Shown here: piece by piece, positions 49,059-60,873 of the stretch
Layout of the letters: the number at the start of each line of letters is the position of its first letter
Position numbering within the stretch: position 1 is the first letter of the stretch
Origin: Pratylenchus scribneri
Lineage: Eukaryota > Nematoda > Chromadorea > Rhabditida > Pratylenchidae
Length of the DNA: 64,000 nt
Assembly: GCA_030063045.1 (NCBI GenBank)
Contig: JAQSEB010000059.1
Location: forward strand, 3,720,001-3,784,000
Direction: 5' to 3'
Translations under genes and position numbers: made by a program
The notes under the pieces: generated by a model
Told to the model about the DNA's origin: nothing
Databases searched by the model: none
Seen by the model: only the letters and a program-made list of their open reading frames with translations

Positions 49059-51583
49059 AATATTATTTTGTACTAAAAAATGTTAAAATAAAATTGTGAA
49101 ATATGATTAAATTTTTGAGATAAAAACAATAAGGAAAAATAAAATGAAGAAGGAATTCTAAGTCAGCAGAAAAGAGAAAAGAAACCATCATCCCCGTTAA
49201 TGCCCCGAAGTTATATTTGATGGCAATGGGCAGGCATCAGAAGTCAGAACATCAGCAGAGAGAGAGACCGACACTTCCTTAACCACTAAATGAGAAGAAG
49301 AGAGAAAAGAGAATACGGTAAGGTAAATGAAGGTTGTGTTCCTTTGTTCCCTCCTTCCTTTGTAGAACTTATTAAATAGAGTATTCCTCTCATTAATACC
49401 TAATTCTTTTCATTCATTTTATTATATTTTTATTGAATGTATTTAATTTTCAACATATTCATCTTTCATTCCCATAATAAATGCAATATTTTTATGTTAA
49501 ATTTTCCAAAAAAAATCTATTTTCACTGCTCATTTGCCTCCAAAAATTGGTGCGTAATTGATGCTTTCTTTTAAAATTGGCTAAAAGAGGAAATTGCTTA
49601 TTTATTCATTCCTTCTGAGCGAATAATACAATTATGTAATAAATATTTTTATATTTGTTGAATGGACTTTTGGATGGATTGGATTGGTTGGCACTTTATG
49701 GCACTGAAATGGTGAAGAACAAAAATATGTTTATGCCAAAAATAAGTCCAATAAAAGTGCAAGAAAATAATAAAATTGACAAGGAAAATTCACAAAAAAA
49801 TTGAACATTTTTTTCTTGGGCATAGATCCTAAATCCTAATGATATAATAGTATGGAATTAAAATGTCTTTGAAATATTTTGCAACTTTTTTTTCAATGGA
49901 AAGTTATTTCATTAAATATTTTTTTGGAAGGAATCAAATCCATTAAAAGGGCACAAAAAAATTGTTGATGCCCTTGGCCTGCCAATGCCATAAATTAAAT
50001 CCCCCTCCGCCGGGATGCGTTCATTTCCATCCATCCAGACATGACCGTAGGCCGATTATCCCATCCAATTATTCATTTCACTCTAAAACATCCCATACCG
50101 TTCATTCATTGATTGGTTTCCTGCACTTCATTTCCCTGTTCTCATTTTCCAAAGAATTTTGACGTAAATTCCGTTGCGTTGCACTTTTCCCCCACTAAAA
50201 TAATCCCTCAATCCCTAAAATTCCATCAAATTGCTGGATCGAGAGACTCCGAGAATTATCCAAAAATGTGCACTTTTATGCGCAAATAAATTAGTCATTG
50301 CGCATTTCCTTCCTTCCCTTTCAATGCCATTTTTGTAAATGTCATTCCAAATTAATTTCTAATTATAATTTATTATTAATTTCCTCAAATCAGTGATCCA
50401 AAATGAATTTCACCCATTAAAATTGTACAAATTTATCCAAAAATGGCATCGGCCAATTATTTCAATTTATAGATCGAAAACACGAACTCAAAAATGATGT
50501 GGATAGTTTAATTTGTTTTTCACGTGATTTTTGCCAAAATGAACTGAAAAATAAATCATTGATCCTAAATGTATTTTTACAGAATTTACTAATTAAATTT
50601 ATTAATATTTTGTGCCGAATATATTTCCCCGCATATTTTGTTGATTTAATTTTTATGCCCAATTTCCTTCAATGTTTAAAATTAAATTAATTCATCTAAA
50701 TGCCAAATATTTTGGGTTTGGCCTGGTGGATTGAGTGCAAAAGCGGAGGTTGTTGAGGCAGCAACAAATTTGGATTATTATTAGAATATAATAAATAAAT
50801 TGAATTAAAGGACAAATTTATAGGCCAAATTGTGAGTTGCTTTTTTGAGGCAAATGGCAAATATTAAATGTTATTCAAAAACCAAATTTGGATGAAATGA
50901 ATGAATTGCCAAATGTTTCCCATTTTGGTGTTTTTTCCAATCTTAACATTTGAATAATGAATTCATTTTGTGATAATATTGTCGAAGAACGTCAAAAGAT
51001 TTGTGGTTATTTATTTGCATTTCCTTTTTAGATTTGCATTTGGACTTAATTAAAATTGAAATGCCAATGCCAAATACTATGCTTGAAGGGAGGAAAAGTG
51101 ACATGGAAAAATGGAAATATAAATATGGATGACATATTTGGGATTCCTTTCCTTCCAATAAAATTGATGAGCCCAATAGGCAGAAAAGCCCACTTGCTGA
51201 ATTGGATTGGGTACCGTATTCCTTAAAAGTGAATTCATTTCATTCCCTCTATATTTTATAGCCTAAAAGCAAATTTAAAAATGTTGGAATTAAAAAATAT
51301 TTTTATAATTATTAATATAAAAATTGATGAAATGGCAAATAAATTTAATAAACAGGACTGTGAATTCTATCAATAAATTAAATGCCAATTTTAAGATTTT
51401 TGCAAAGATGGGAGATGGTCATTTTGGTATAATTTGTGGAATTTATAAAATTATGTAGATGAGATCCAATCGGAGGGAAATGTGAAAAATATATGAAAAT
51501 GGAAGGAAAAGGCAAAATTGGCTGCTGGGAATGAATGAATTAATGAATTGACGGCTTTTCTATTGTTTGTTTTTTGTAAATTC
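49059..51583. other. Intergenic stretch, no gene seen
   Basis: AT-rich, with short unsupported frames on both strands. It includes the 3'UTR of the 48-kb gene (AATAAAA near 49087) and the 3' side of the Cys-rich gene that starts at 52286. No repeat or RNA gene recognised. Confidence 0.5.
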
Positions 51584-52286
51584 TCATTTTGGGTTGTCAT
51601 CCTCATCTGCCGCTTTTTCTTCATCCACTTCTTTGGCAATCTTCCTGACCAATGCTTCCTCTAATTTGACCAATTCTTCCTCAACTTTTTCCACCAAATT
51701 TTCCAAATTGTTTTCGGCCACACTTTTTTGTTCATCATCCGCCGATGGCCGAAGCAAAATGTCGAGGTATTTGAAGCCGCGGTCCCGGAATCGTTGGAAG
51801 AATGTTGGCCCATAGCATTTTTGTAGGCAATCCATTGTCCGGCAGCAGAGGCCCTCAAAGTCGTTGGTGGAGCAGAGGAGGCCACTTTGGCAGCATTTTT
51901 TGGCCGCCTCCTCCACGGCCGCCTCCGTCGTCGTTGAATCTTCAAAATGAATGAATGAATGAATGAATGCATTTTTATTATTTTGGGTGGATGGACCAAT
52001 CATTTTTGATTGACTGACCAATGCCGGTGGTGGTGATGGTGGATTGGTGGAAACATGGCTTCTCCATGCTTGGATACCGGCAATGGTGTTCAATTCGCTC
52101 TTTATACCCTAAAATGCATTCCTCATCCGCCAATCTATTTTGTCGACTTTTTATTGGATGCCTTTTTGCCCGAATTCTTCCTCCATCCTCCAATTCATTG
52201 ATCATCGTTGATGAGGAAATTTGGGCAAGGAAGAAGAAAGTGGCGGCGGTTAAAAAGAACATTTGATTTTTTGACGATGAAATCAT
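51584..52286 (-). CDS. Secreted Cys-rich protein, paralogue A
   Basis: Two exons: 52286-52019 and 51939-51584, phase 1, 207 aa. The signal peptide is MISSSKNQ followed by MFFLTAATFFFLAQISSS; M9 could be the start instead. A basic KRHPIKSRQNR stretch resembles a propeptide site. The cysteine core runs from ECILGYKERIEHHC through PCFHQ to KKCCQSGLLC, LCCRTMDCLQKCYG. The tail is acidic and probably helical, with heptad-like LENLVEKVEEELVKLEEAL. The 79-nt intron has a (GAAT)n run before its acceptor. Positions 51747-52152 (most of both exons and the intron) match paralogue B at 60222-60873 with two substitutions and a three-unit microsatellite difference, while both ends of the protein diverge. 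The cysteine pattern is of a nematode secreted type but I cannot name the domain. Probably extracellular; function unknown. Confidence 0.75.
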
Positions 52287-54773
52287 TTTTTGAAAATTTT
52301 GAATTAATTTTCTTAAAAATATGAGAAATTATGCTTTTCTAAGTATCATTTTAAAATCACAAAAATTTTAGTACGAAAAATGACTCTATTAAGTGGAATT
52401 AGTCTGGCGCGCCTTTTTGAACGTGTGATTTTGATTTCCCCCATATGATTTTGAATTAAAGTGCAAAAATCATCGGACAGAATTGGGTCAAAATTTTGGA
52501 TGGGAAAATGGCCATAGAATTGAGGGAATAATGAAGGCAACCGAATTGAATTGAGGAAATGTGCCCATTTTGTGCGTTGCCCAATGTATTTATAATATTC
52601 CATTGGATTGTGCCATTTTGGATGGCCCCGCCCATTTTTGTGGGGACCTTTTGCTTGGCAATGGAAAATCCCGTGGAATGGGGAAGGGAAGGGAGTGGAG
52701 GCGGATTAGTATTTTTACTGATGGGTGGGAATGGGAAAGGTGGGAATGCACTTTAATGGATGATTTGATGGCAACGATTTTTTCTTACAAATTAGCCAGT
52801 GGCTAAATTTATTTTAATTCCAATGATCCCCATTCTCAGTCGACAATGTTGTATTTTGTATTTTAATCTCATTATTAACTAAATTCGAAACAAAATACCC
52901 AAATGTATTCAATATTTAAAGGAAATGTTACTAAAATTTACTTTTAATTTTTAATTCATATTTATGGGGCATTCACACTCTATACCTTTTGGAATTCTTT
53001 AACAAATTTATATAACCAAAAATGAAGATGGGTTAATCAAATATTCCAAAAATCATTTGCACTTTTTACTTTGGATGGTCCCTGGCCCCTGCTGCTGACC
53101 TCCACCTCCGCATTTTGTTTTTGTCATAAATTTAATGCATTAAATCCATTTTTAGTGAACTTTGATGGCAAAAATGCGGGAATTTTTGATGAAGCCCTGC
53201 GGGGGAAGGAATATGCCAAAAAATTTTCATCCCTTTCGTTTTGGTCAATGAAAGGACATTTTCGTAAAATATTAAAATTCAATGCACATTTATTTGGGGG
53301 AAAGGGGATATTCATGAATGGATGATTTGATTATATGAAATGAACTCTATGATGGCCATTATGATTATTATTTATTAATTGGCAATGGAGGAAATGAGGT
53401 CATTTTATTATTGGATGATAAGAATTTGAAATGGGGAGACCGGAAGAAAAGAATTTGGGGGAAAATCACATGAAATGGACAAATTTTATGTTTAATTTGG
53501 TTATTTTATTATATGTGAAAATTATTTTATTGGAATATATTGGCCATTGGCGTAGATAAAATGCACTTTTCTCTCATTGCTAACAAAAACAAAAACATGC
53601 CCCCATAAAGATACAAAAATAAATATCGGATATGGCCACAATACAATATTTTCCAACGTAAATATTGACTAGCCAGCGATCTTTTGGATGGATGCCGCAG
53701 GGATAATCACGGAATTGGACAAAGCAAAAATATTGAGAAGATTAATTAATTGCACATATTTTGGAAGGAAAATATTCCATTAAAAATGAAGTCTTAAAAG
53801 TACTTTCTTGAGGAAATTTTGTGGATTGCGGCAATTTATTCTGGGAGAATATGCAAAAAAGTTATTCATGCAATATATTAATTAAACATTGAAAAGTTAT
53901 TAAAAATCATTAACTAATATACAAAATTTATAATAAATGTCACAATGTTATTCAATAAAACAATGTCTAAATAAAATAACACAAAATGGCACAATAATTC
54001 TCCAGAATATGAAAAATTCACACTAAATTATGAATTATGATCATGTATGAATATGAACATTTAAAAGGTTTTTTCAGGAATGGCAAAAAAATGTACTTTT
54101 TAAGCCAAATAATTGAATTGTTTTGGATGGGAAATTAGCCAAAAATGATGTGACATTTTTTGACAGAAAATAAATAATAAATATACCTATTGGGATTGGG
54201 GACATTTTCCCCATTTGAACTTTTGTGGGAAAATTGACACCATGTTTTTTTGGGTTTAATTCGCTCAAAATATATTTTGATAATCATATTTTTTGCACTT
54301 TATTAAATATTTTTCAAAATATATTCTATTCATTTTCAGTTTATTTTCCATTACTATATTTGCATTATTTTTTAATGATGAGACAATGTGGATATTCCTC
54401 AAAAGACTTTCCCCATTTTTTGTCAAGTAAATTTTGTTCTATCCACAAAATTCGATTAGTCCGGAAATCATTGAAAAAAGAACAATTTTTGGATGGGCAA
54501 TTTTGTGCGAATTTGTTAAACATTTTGGGTGGTCTATAGTTCATTCATGTCCATTTTTGTGTTTCTAAATATTTTATGCATTTAATTGTCCTCCTTATTT
54601 CGAACATTTTATGTCGGCAAAATTTGCGCAGAATAAAGAATGCACTTAAATTTTGGGAAATGGCCAATTTTAATGGACGGATGTCAAATGACGCAATTCC
54701 TTTCCAGTAAATAATTTGCTTGAGTAAATTTAAATTAGGAAAATCGAAAAATCCAACGAATTTAAATCAAAAA
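52287..54773. other. Intergenic stretch, no gene seen
   Basis: AT-rich. The first few hundred bases are the upstream region of paralogue A. Short frames near 52.6 and 53.1 kb are not supported by motifs or splice structure. Confidence 0.5.
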
Positions 54774-54781
54774 ATGATATG

Positions 54782-55019
54782 GGTACTTATTCCGTTGGTA
54801 TCCCCTTTTTGGGTCATCTTGGTAAAAGTGAGGAAAAGTGAAGGGTCCCCCCTTTGGGTGTTAGGGTTAGGGTTTGGGTTTAGGATAGATTTGAGATGAT
54901 TTTTACATCATCCTAATCCAATCCCAAACATATCCCTGAATGACCCCAACCCTAAACCTTATGACCCATAGGGGGGACCAAGCACTTTTCAAAAAGGGGA
55001 TACCAACGGAATAAGTACC
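54782..55019. mobile_element. MITE with 8-bp target duplication
   Basis: The 238-bp element begins GGTACTTATTCCGTTGGTAT (the perfect inverted repeat extends to 29 bp, through CCCCTTTTT) and ends with its reverse complement. An exact 8-bp direct repeat ATGATATG flanks it (54774-54781 and 55020-55027). An 8-bp duplication fits hAT or P-type superfamilies; the GGTAC ends are not the classic CAGGG form. The interior carries GTTAGGGTTAGGGTTTGGG and a matching CCCTAAACC on the other arm, so the inverted homology reaches inward. No coding capacity. Confidence 0.85.
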
Positions 55020-55027
55020 ATGATATG

Positions 55028-58000
55028 GGATAAATAATATAAATGGTGAATTTATAATAGATATTTTGACTTTATTCAAAAACCCTTTTTATATAAATCA
55101 AATTTAATACCAAAAATAGCCAATAAAAATATATTAATATTTGCAAATTATTCGACGATTGAAAAATTAAAGTGTTTGGCATGAAAAGTTTAGAATAGTA
55201 AAGGCCTAAATGGTATTCATTTCTATTTGGCCAGTCAGTTGATTTTGAAACACGCCATCCATTGTCCATTCCATCTATTTTTCATCAGTCAGAAAATAAA
55301 TGAATTAAATTTGCGCAGAATGAACGAATTGTTTGAATTTTTGTTCTTCTCCATCCCTTCATTGAATCTTTTTTTATCTTTACTGTAATGCGAATGGTTG
55401 ATTCAATTGGGATTACCAATCTTTTTGAGGTCGAAAATCACTTTCCTATTTTGTCATTACATTTAATGCATAAATTGCCTTTTTTTGCTACATTTATTAA
55501 TGACAACCGGAAATAGGCCTACAATTTTGATATTCTCTACAGAAGGAATAAAAATCATAGGAAAAGGAAGGTGTGAGATGAAATGAAAATAAAGGGGAGA
55601 AAAATCAGAAAATGTATCGTAATTTTTATTCTTACATATTCTTCAGCCTTTGTTCGCCCAATTTTTTAGAGGCTCATTAAAAGTCAGAGTCCGAAAGATG
55701 ATAAAATGCCCAATTTGGAAATATTCAAATTGGTTGTTGCGAGAATCAGAGAATACGTAAATTATTGAACCGAATAATATTTTAATAATTTGGGGCACCG
55801 AAGAAGGTGGAAAATGGGGATTAATGAAGGCAAAATTCGCACTTGAATATTCTCTCATCATGACAATTTGGTTTATTTTAATACATTTTAATGAGGTCAA
55901 AAATTCATAAATCCATCATCCATTTTTGATAATTTTTAAAATAGAAATTAGAAATATAATTTTGTTGTATATTAAAATGATGCAATGTTTCCAAGAATAG
56001 ACAAAAAAAATTGATGAAATGTATAAATTATAAAATGATCCAATGAGAAATTAGGAAGCTGATATTAAATCATATTTAAGCAATTCCACACAAATATTTT
56101 GGCTCTATTTTTTCAATTAATTAATAAATAAAATTTATTCATTCAATCTTATTTTTATTTTGTAAAATTTTTGCTTTTTTTTCCTTTGTAACTTTCATCC
56201 ATTTTTACACCAAAAATGCCTTTGAAAAACCAAATAAAATATTGAGAAATTTGCAAGCAAAAATGGAATCCTTCTACTTCCTTTTTTGGCAAATTGACAT
56301 CAAATCCTCCCTCGGGTCTTCTTTTTCCAATTCTTTTTCTTTGACATTTGACAACACAACAAAGATTGCCGATGAAAGGAAAATTTGGCTGAAGGAATTG
56401 GAATTGGAATATGAAATTGGAATATTTGACGCATTTTTAAAAATGAAAATTGGGAGGAAAAGAATTGAGTGGGCAAAAAACAATGGATGAAAGTAAAATG
56501 TCAGAAAATCATTAAAAATTCCAAGTTAAATATGTCAAATGAGGAAAATACAAAACAATGTGGGAATTGGCTCATAAAATTTTGTGTTTTTGCAAAAAAA
56601 TATTAGACCAAAATTCGAGTGTAATGGTCAAATGAATCCATCCATCCATTTCAAGCACATAATCCATCCAGCATCCACTTTCTAATTTGTCATTTTTGCC
56701 AAAATTAAATTCCACATAATTCACACAAAAATGCCAAAAATAGGTAGTCGAAGAAGGCGGCGAATTTCAAAAGGCCTCCTTCAATCCTTGATGCATTCAA
56801 TTTTGAATGCCCCCCCCCCCACTCCGTTCGTCTCGAGAAGGTCATTTCCCAATTCAAATTGGCCATTGTTCCATTCTTCTTATCCAAAATGGCCTCAAAA
56901 ACTATTACTTCTGATGGTTGGCCCAAATCCACTTGGATCGTTTGAAAAAGGAAAATGTCAAGGAGGAAATGGTCCAAAAACTGTTCCATTAAAATTTTCA
57001 TTTAAATAGGCAACCAAATTTTAAACAATATTTCCATCCTCCGCCCACCACTTTTCCCAACCATTTTTGAACATTTTTGGCACGAAAAGAATTCTTTGGC
57101 CAGCCATTTTTGGCCTTATATTTTTATGTTTTTCTGAACAACATCAACCATAAATACCATCGTTTTTATCTATTTTGGTTCCATTCCATTTTAAGCCTAA
57201 AATGAGACGAATTTTGAATGAAATTTAAATGAATTTGACTGCGAATTAATTTTACCAAATATTTATTTCCATTTGAGTCAATTTTTTAAGATTTATGCCC
57301 GACTATTTCCAATTTCCTTCCATAAAATTCCTTTTCTTATTAATAATATTTTTCGGGCCGGACAAGCGCAATTCGAGTGAAAAGACACAAAAAAAAAGTG
57401 ATGCCAACGGAAATTGGAACCTTTTTAAAATAAAAGTGGACAATGGAAATTGAGATTGGCTAGGTCGACGGTATTTTGAGAGGATTTGACGGGTATAAAA
57501 ACAATGAAAAAAGAATATAATTTTGTGAAGACAAATGCCAAAATGCCAATTCCGGTTTTGGTTGATATTAATAAAAAAAAAAGACCCGAAATTAAAATTC
57601 CTTTCTTCATTCACAATGGAAAATGTGCCACATAAATGGGCTCTGACTTCTTTGTGATTTTCATTCGTCTCCATCCGATTATTCATTCATTTAAAGAAAT
57701 CAAAATGGAAACTGAAAATTAATTCACATTTCAAAGTGCTGTTGAAAGCCTCTTATCCAAAAAATACCTTACTTACCCGAGGGAATTCATACTATTTAGC
57801 AGGAGGAGAGGATATTTTTAAATTGGCACTTTCCGGTGACGGAAAATGGCCACAAAATTGTTCAAGTTGTTGGCACCAATTCCCAAATGGTCAAGCCACA
57901 ATTTTTCTAATGTCAATCACGATATATTACACTAAATTGGTTTATCCGGATGTGGCGGTCAAATTAATTAAATTGGCCGTATAAAATCCCCTTGGGACTA

Positions 58001-58730
58001 AAACAGTCGACAAACAATAAAATAAAATAATATTATTTTAATCTGTCCAATTTATTCGTCATTTTTTCATCCGGGCTGGGATGCCTCCAATCCTATTCTC
58101 CGTTCATTTGCCCATTTATTATTCATTTACAGGTGGGCGTCGCGCATTTTCCCTTCCAACTTTTCAATTTTCTCCTTCCTTTGTCTTCTCCAACAAGAGA
58201 ATGAAACCCACTGAAAATTCCCCCAGGGCGGCTTCTTCCCAGACTAATTCCAAGTATAATTTTATTCCAAATGCGCAAATTAATTCACAACAAATTCATT
58301 TTCACATTGATGAACAAAAAATTGTTTTTATGGTTTCCATTTAAATTAATGCCTTTATTTGTTGCCATTATTCCCTTCATCAGTCTGGCCAATCCTCTAA
58401 TGGTGGGCTTGGCCTTTTCATCGCCCCCTTTGTTGAATGTTCCTTTTTTCTTCTTCAAATTTTGCCCATCTTTTGGCCTATGAAAATGCCATGCGGCCTC
58501 CTCCCTCTTTCTTTTGTTATTTTGTCTTTTAAATGTCGCATTCCATTTAGAAGATTTTTTGGTCCAAATTCAAGTGGGAACAATTGAGGAGGGGGGGGGG
58601 GGGGGTCACTCACTTAGAAATGGCATAAAATGTTTTTGTTCATTTTCCTACACGTCCCTTTTTTTCCATTTTTGGTATTTGGTCTAAAATTTACTGACGT
58701 TTCATTTCATTTTATTTTCATCGTCATTTT
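55028..58730. other. Intergenic stretch, little seen
   Basis: AT-rich with no firm gene. Protein-like but unsupported frames occur at 56257-56490 (+) and around 57.74-57.98 kb (+, no ATG start). Poly-C at 56810-56820 and poly-G at 58591-58605 are present. The right end, with GTCATTTTGCAG (AG at 58733-58734), is the acceptor region before the next gene. Confidence 0.45.
58591..58605 (+). repeat. Poly-G tract, 15 nt
   Basis: G homopolymer about 170 bp upstream of the start codon of the four-exon secreted-protein gene. Confidence 0.9.
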
Positions 58731-58774
58731 GCAGTTTATTAGATCAAATAAATCCAAATAAATCCGCTGCAAAA

Positions 58775-59552
58775 ATGTTCTTCACAATTTTATGTACAAT
58801 GGCACTTTTGCCCCTTTCCATGGCAGTCATCATTCGACAAAGAGTAAAAATAAAAATGAATAAAATTTAAACAATAATAAAAATAATTTGATCAGAATAA
58901 TCCATCCTCCTCATTGGCCGAATCAAAACGGCATTTCCAGGAGCAGCCAACAATTCCAATGCCAATGCCTTGGACCGTCCAATTTGAGCATATTTGCCCA
59001 GATGAGCAAAAGGGGGGAAGGCAACAACAATGCAACATCCATAATCAACATTTCCAATGCATTTGCCCATTCCCGACACAAAATGGGGCCAACATTGGGA
59101 GGAAGGTGAAGGAAACCCAAAATGGAGGAATACCAATACAATATATTTAAATTAAACCATTTTAGTATGAAACTTGCGAATCCATGCTTCCTCGCGCCAA
59201 TCGACCCTCCGAACAATTGTTGACCATTGGGGTGGCATTTCCCCTTTTGGAACAGTTCAGGGAGGATCCGGAGCGAGTTTTCCTCGAGGACTTGGAAATA
59301 TTCACATTCATCCCAAGGGTTAATAAATCAATGGAATAATGCCAAAATATACATAAATTGAAGGAGGCCATTCTAATCTACAAAAGGGGCTGCTCCCCAG
59401 ATGGATTGGCCTACGAATTCCAAATTGGAATTTTGGAGTCCACTTGCCGACATTCGCCCGCCAAATTGCGAACAATCCACCCACGCATTTTCCTCTCAAA
59501 TCCATTCTTCATGCATGAGAATGCCCTCAAAATTGCATATATTCGGCAGTAG
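58775..59552 (+). CDS. Secreted cysteine-containing protein, four exons
   Basis: Exons 58775-58843, 58896-59105, 59166-59318 and 59364-59552, all phase 0, giving 206 aa. Residues 1-19 form a signal peptide (MFFTILCTMALLPLSMAVI). A Gln/Pro-rich part follows, then a short Cys-rich segment (HICPDEQKGG, QQQC, FQCICPFP) resembling a broken EGF-like or trefoil-size module. After that comes a longer ordered region with GVAFPLLEQFREDPERVFLE, IYKRGCSPDGLAYEFQIGI and a final NALKIAYIRQ. Alternating hydrophobic residues there suggest a compact alpha/beta domain, perhaps SEA-like, but that is a guess. An acceptor (TTTTGCAG) ends 40 nt before the ATG. Introns are 45-60 nt. Probably secreted; function not known. 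Confidence 0.7.
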
Positions 59553-60221
59553 AAGAACATCATCAACAGAATACCCACAATTCGGCATTCATTCTCATTC
59601 AAATTATTATTATTTAAATTTATGTATTCATTTTTTGATCATTTTTGGAATAATTCATTAGCATAATTCCACTCCACACAATAATCAAATTAATTGTATA
59701 AAATACCAAATAACATATTTCTAGTTGAATACTTGATTCCTTTTTCTATCATTTTTACTTTCATTATTTCTATTTTTTTCACCATTATTTTTGCTTTTTA
59801 TTTAAATGTGTTTGTGTTGGATCATTTGAAGGTTAATTAAACCGTAAAACTAAACAAATGAATTGGAAATGTGCAAAATTAAATGAAAGAAGTAAATGTT
59901 AAAGAATAATTGCAAAATTAATTTATTTTCTACATAATTAGAAATATATAGAAGGAAAGGGAAGAGAGATCATCAAAATTGGGTGATTGGATTGATTTGG
60001 TCTTTGTCTTTGGTGTGAGATCTTTAGGAAGAATTTTATGTAAATTGGAAGGAATGAGAATTGACTAATAATTAATAAAAGAAAATGATAAGACAAAGAG
60101 GAAGGAGAAAATGATGATATTAAAGTAGGAAACAAATACTGGTTTGAAGAAATAATATGTAGAATAATAATAAAATAATATTAAATATTTATTTAATTAA
60201 ATTAAAATGTTTAATTCAAAT
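59553..60221. other. Convergent intergenic spacer
   Basis: AT-rich spacer between the stop codons of the four-exon secreted gene (+) and paralogue B (-). Nothing else seen. Confidence 0.55.
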
Positions 60222-60873
60222 TCATTTCTTTGCCCCCAATTCATCCGCATTTTCGTCGTCCTCTACTGTTGCCAAAAATTGGGACAACGCATCCTCAAAT
60301 TCGGCCAATTTCACCAAATTATCCAAATCCCTGCCACTGCGATTCGGATGAGGCCGAAGCAAAATGTCGAGGTATTTGAAGCCGCGGTCCCGGAATCGTT
60401 GGAAGAATGTTGGCCCATAGCATTTTTGTAGGCAATCCATTGTCCGGCAGCAGAGGCCCTCAAAGTCGTTGGTGGAGCAGAGGAGGCCACTTTGGCAGCA
60501 TTTTTTGGCCGCCTCCTCCACGGCCGCCTCCGTCGTCGTTGAATCTTCAAAATGAATGAATGAATGAATGAATGAATGAATGAATGCATTTTTATTATTT
60601 TGGGTGGATGGACCAATCATTTTTGATTGACTGACCAATGCCGGTGGTGGTGGTGCTGGATTGGTGGAAACATGGCTTCTCCATGCTTGGATACCGGCAA
60701 TGGTGTTCAATTCGCTCTTTATACCCTAAAATGCATTCCTCATCCGCCAATCTATTTTGTCGACTTTTTGGTTGCCTTTTGGATCGAAATTGTTGTTTTT
60801 CCTCATCCGCTTCAATTTTTGGGAAAATGGAGCAGACAATGCAAATTAGAATGAATGCTTTAGGGCAAATCAT
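60222..60873 (-). CDS. Secreted Cys-rich protein, paralogue B
   Basis: Two exons: 60873-60636 and 60544-60222, phase 1, 186 aa. An ATG eight codons further upstream (60897) is open, but starting at 60873 gives a better signal peptide (MICPKAFILICIVCSIFPKI). A basic SKRQPKSRQNR stretch leads into the same cysteine core as paralogue A at 51.6-52.3 kb, identical except around one Ser/Thr position. The acidic helical tail (DLDNLVKLAEFEDALSQFLA) is alignable but strongly diverged, and the signal peptide is unrelated in sequence. The intron is 91 nt, 12 nt longer than in paralogue A because of three extra GAAT units. Both genes lie on the same strand 8 kb apart. Function unknown; extracellular. Confidence 0.75.

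Noticed and set aside
57736..57984. Protein-like frame on the + strand
   Set aside because: It has no ATG start and no supporting upstream exon; it could be an exon, but I cannot place it in a gene.
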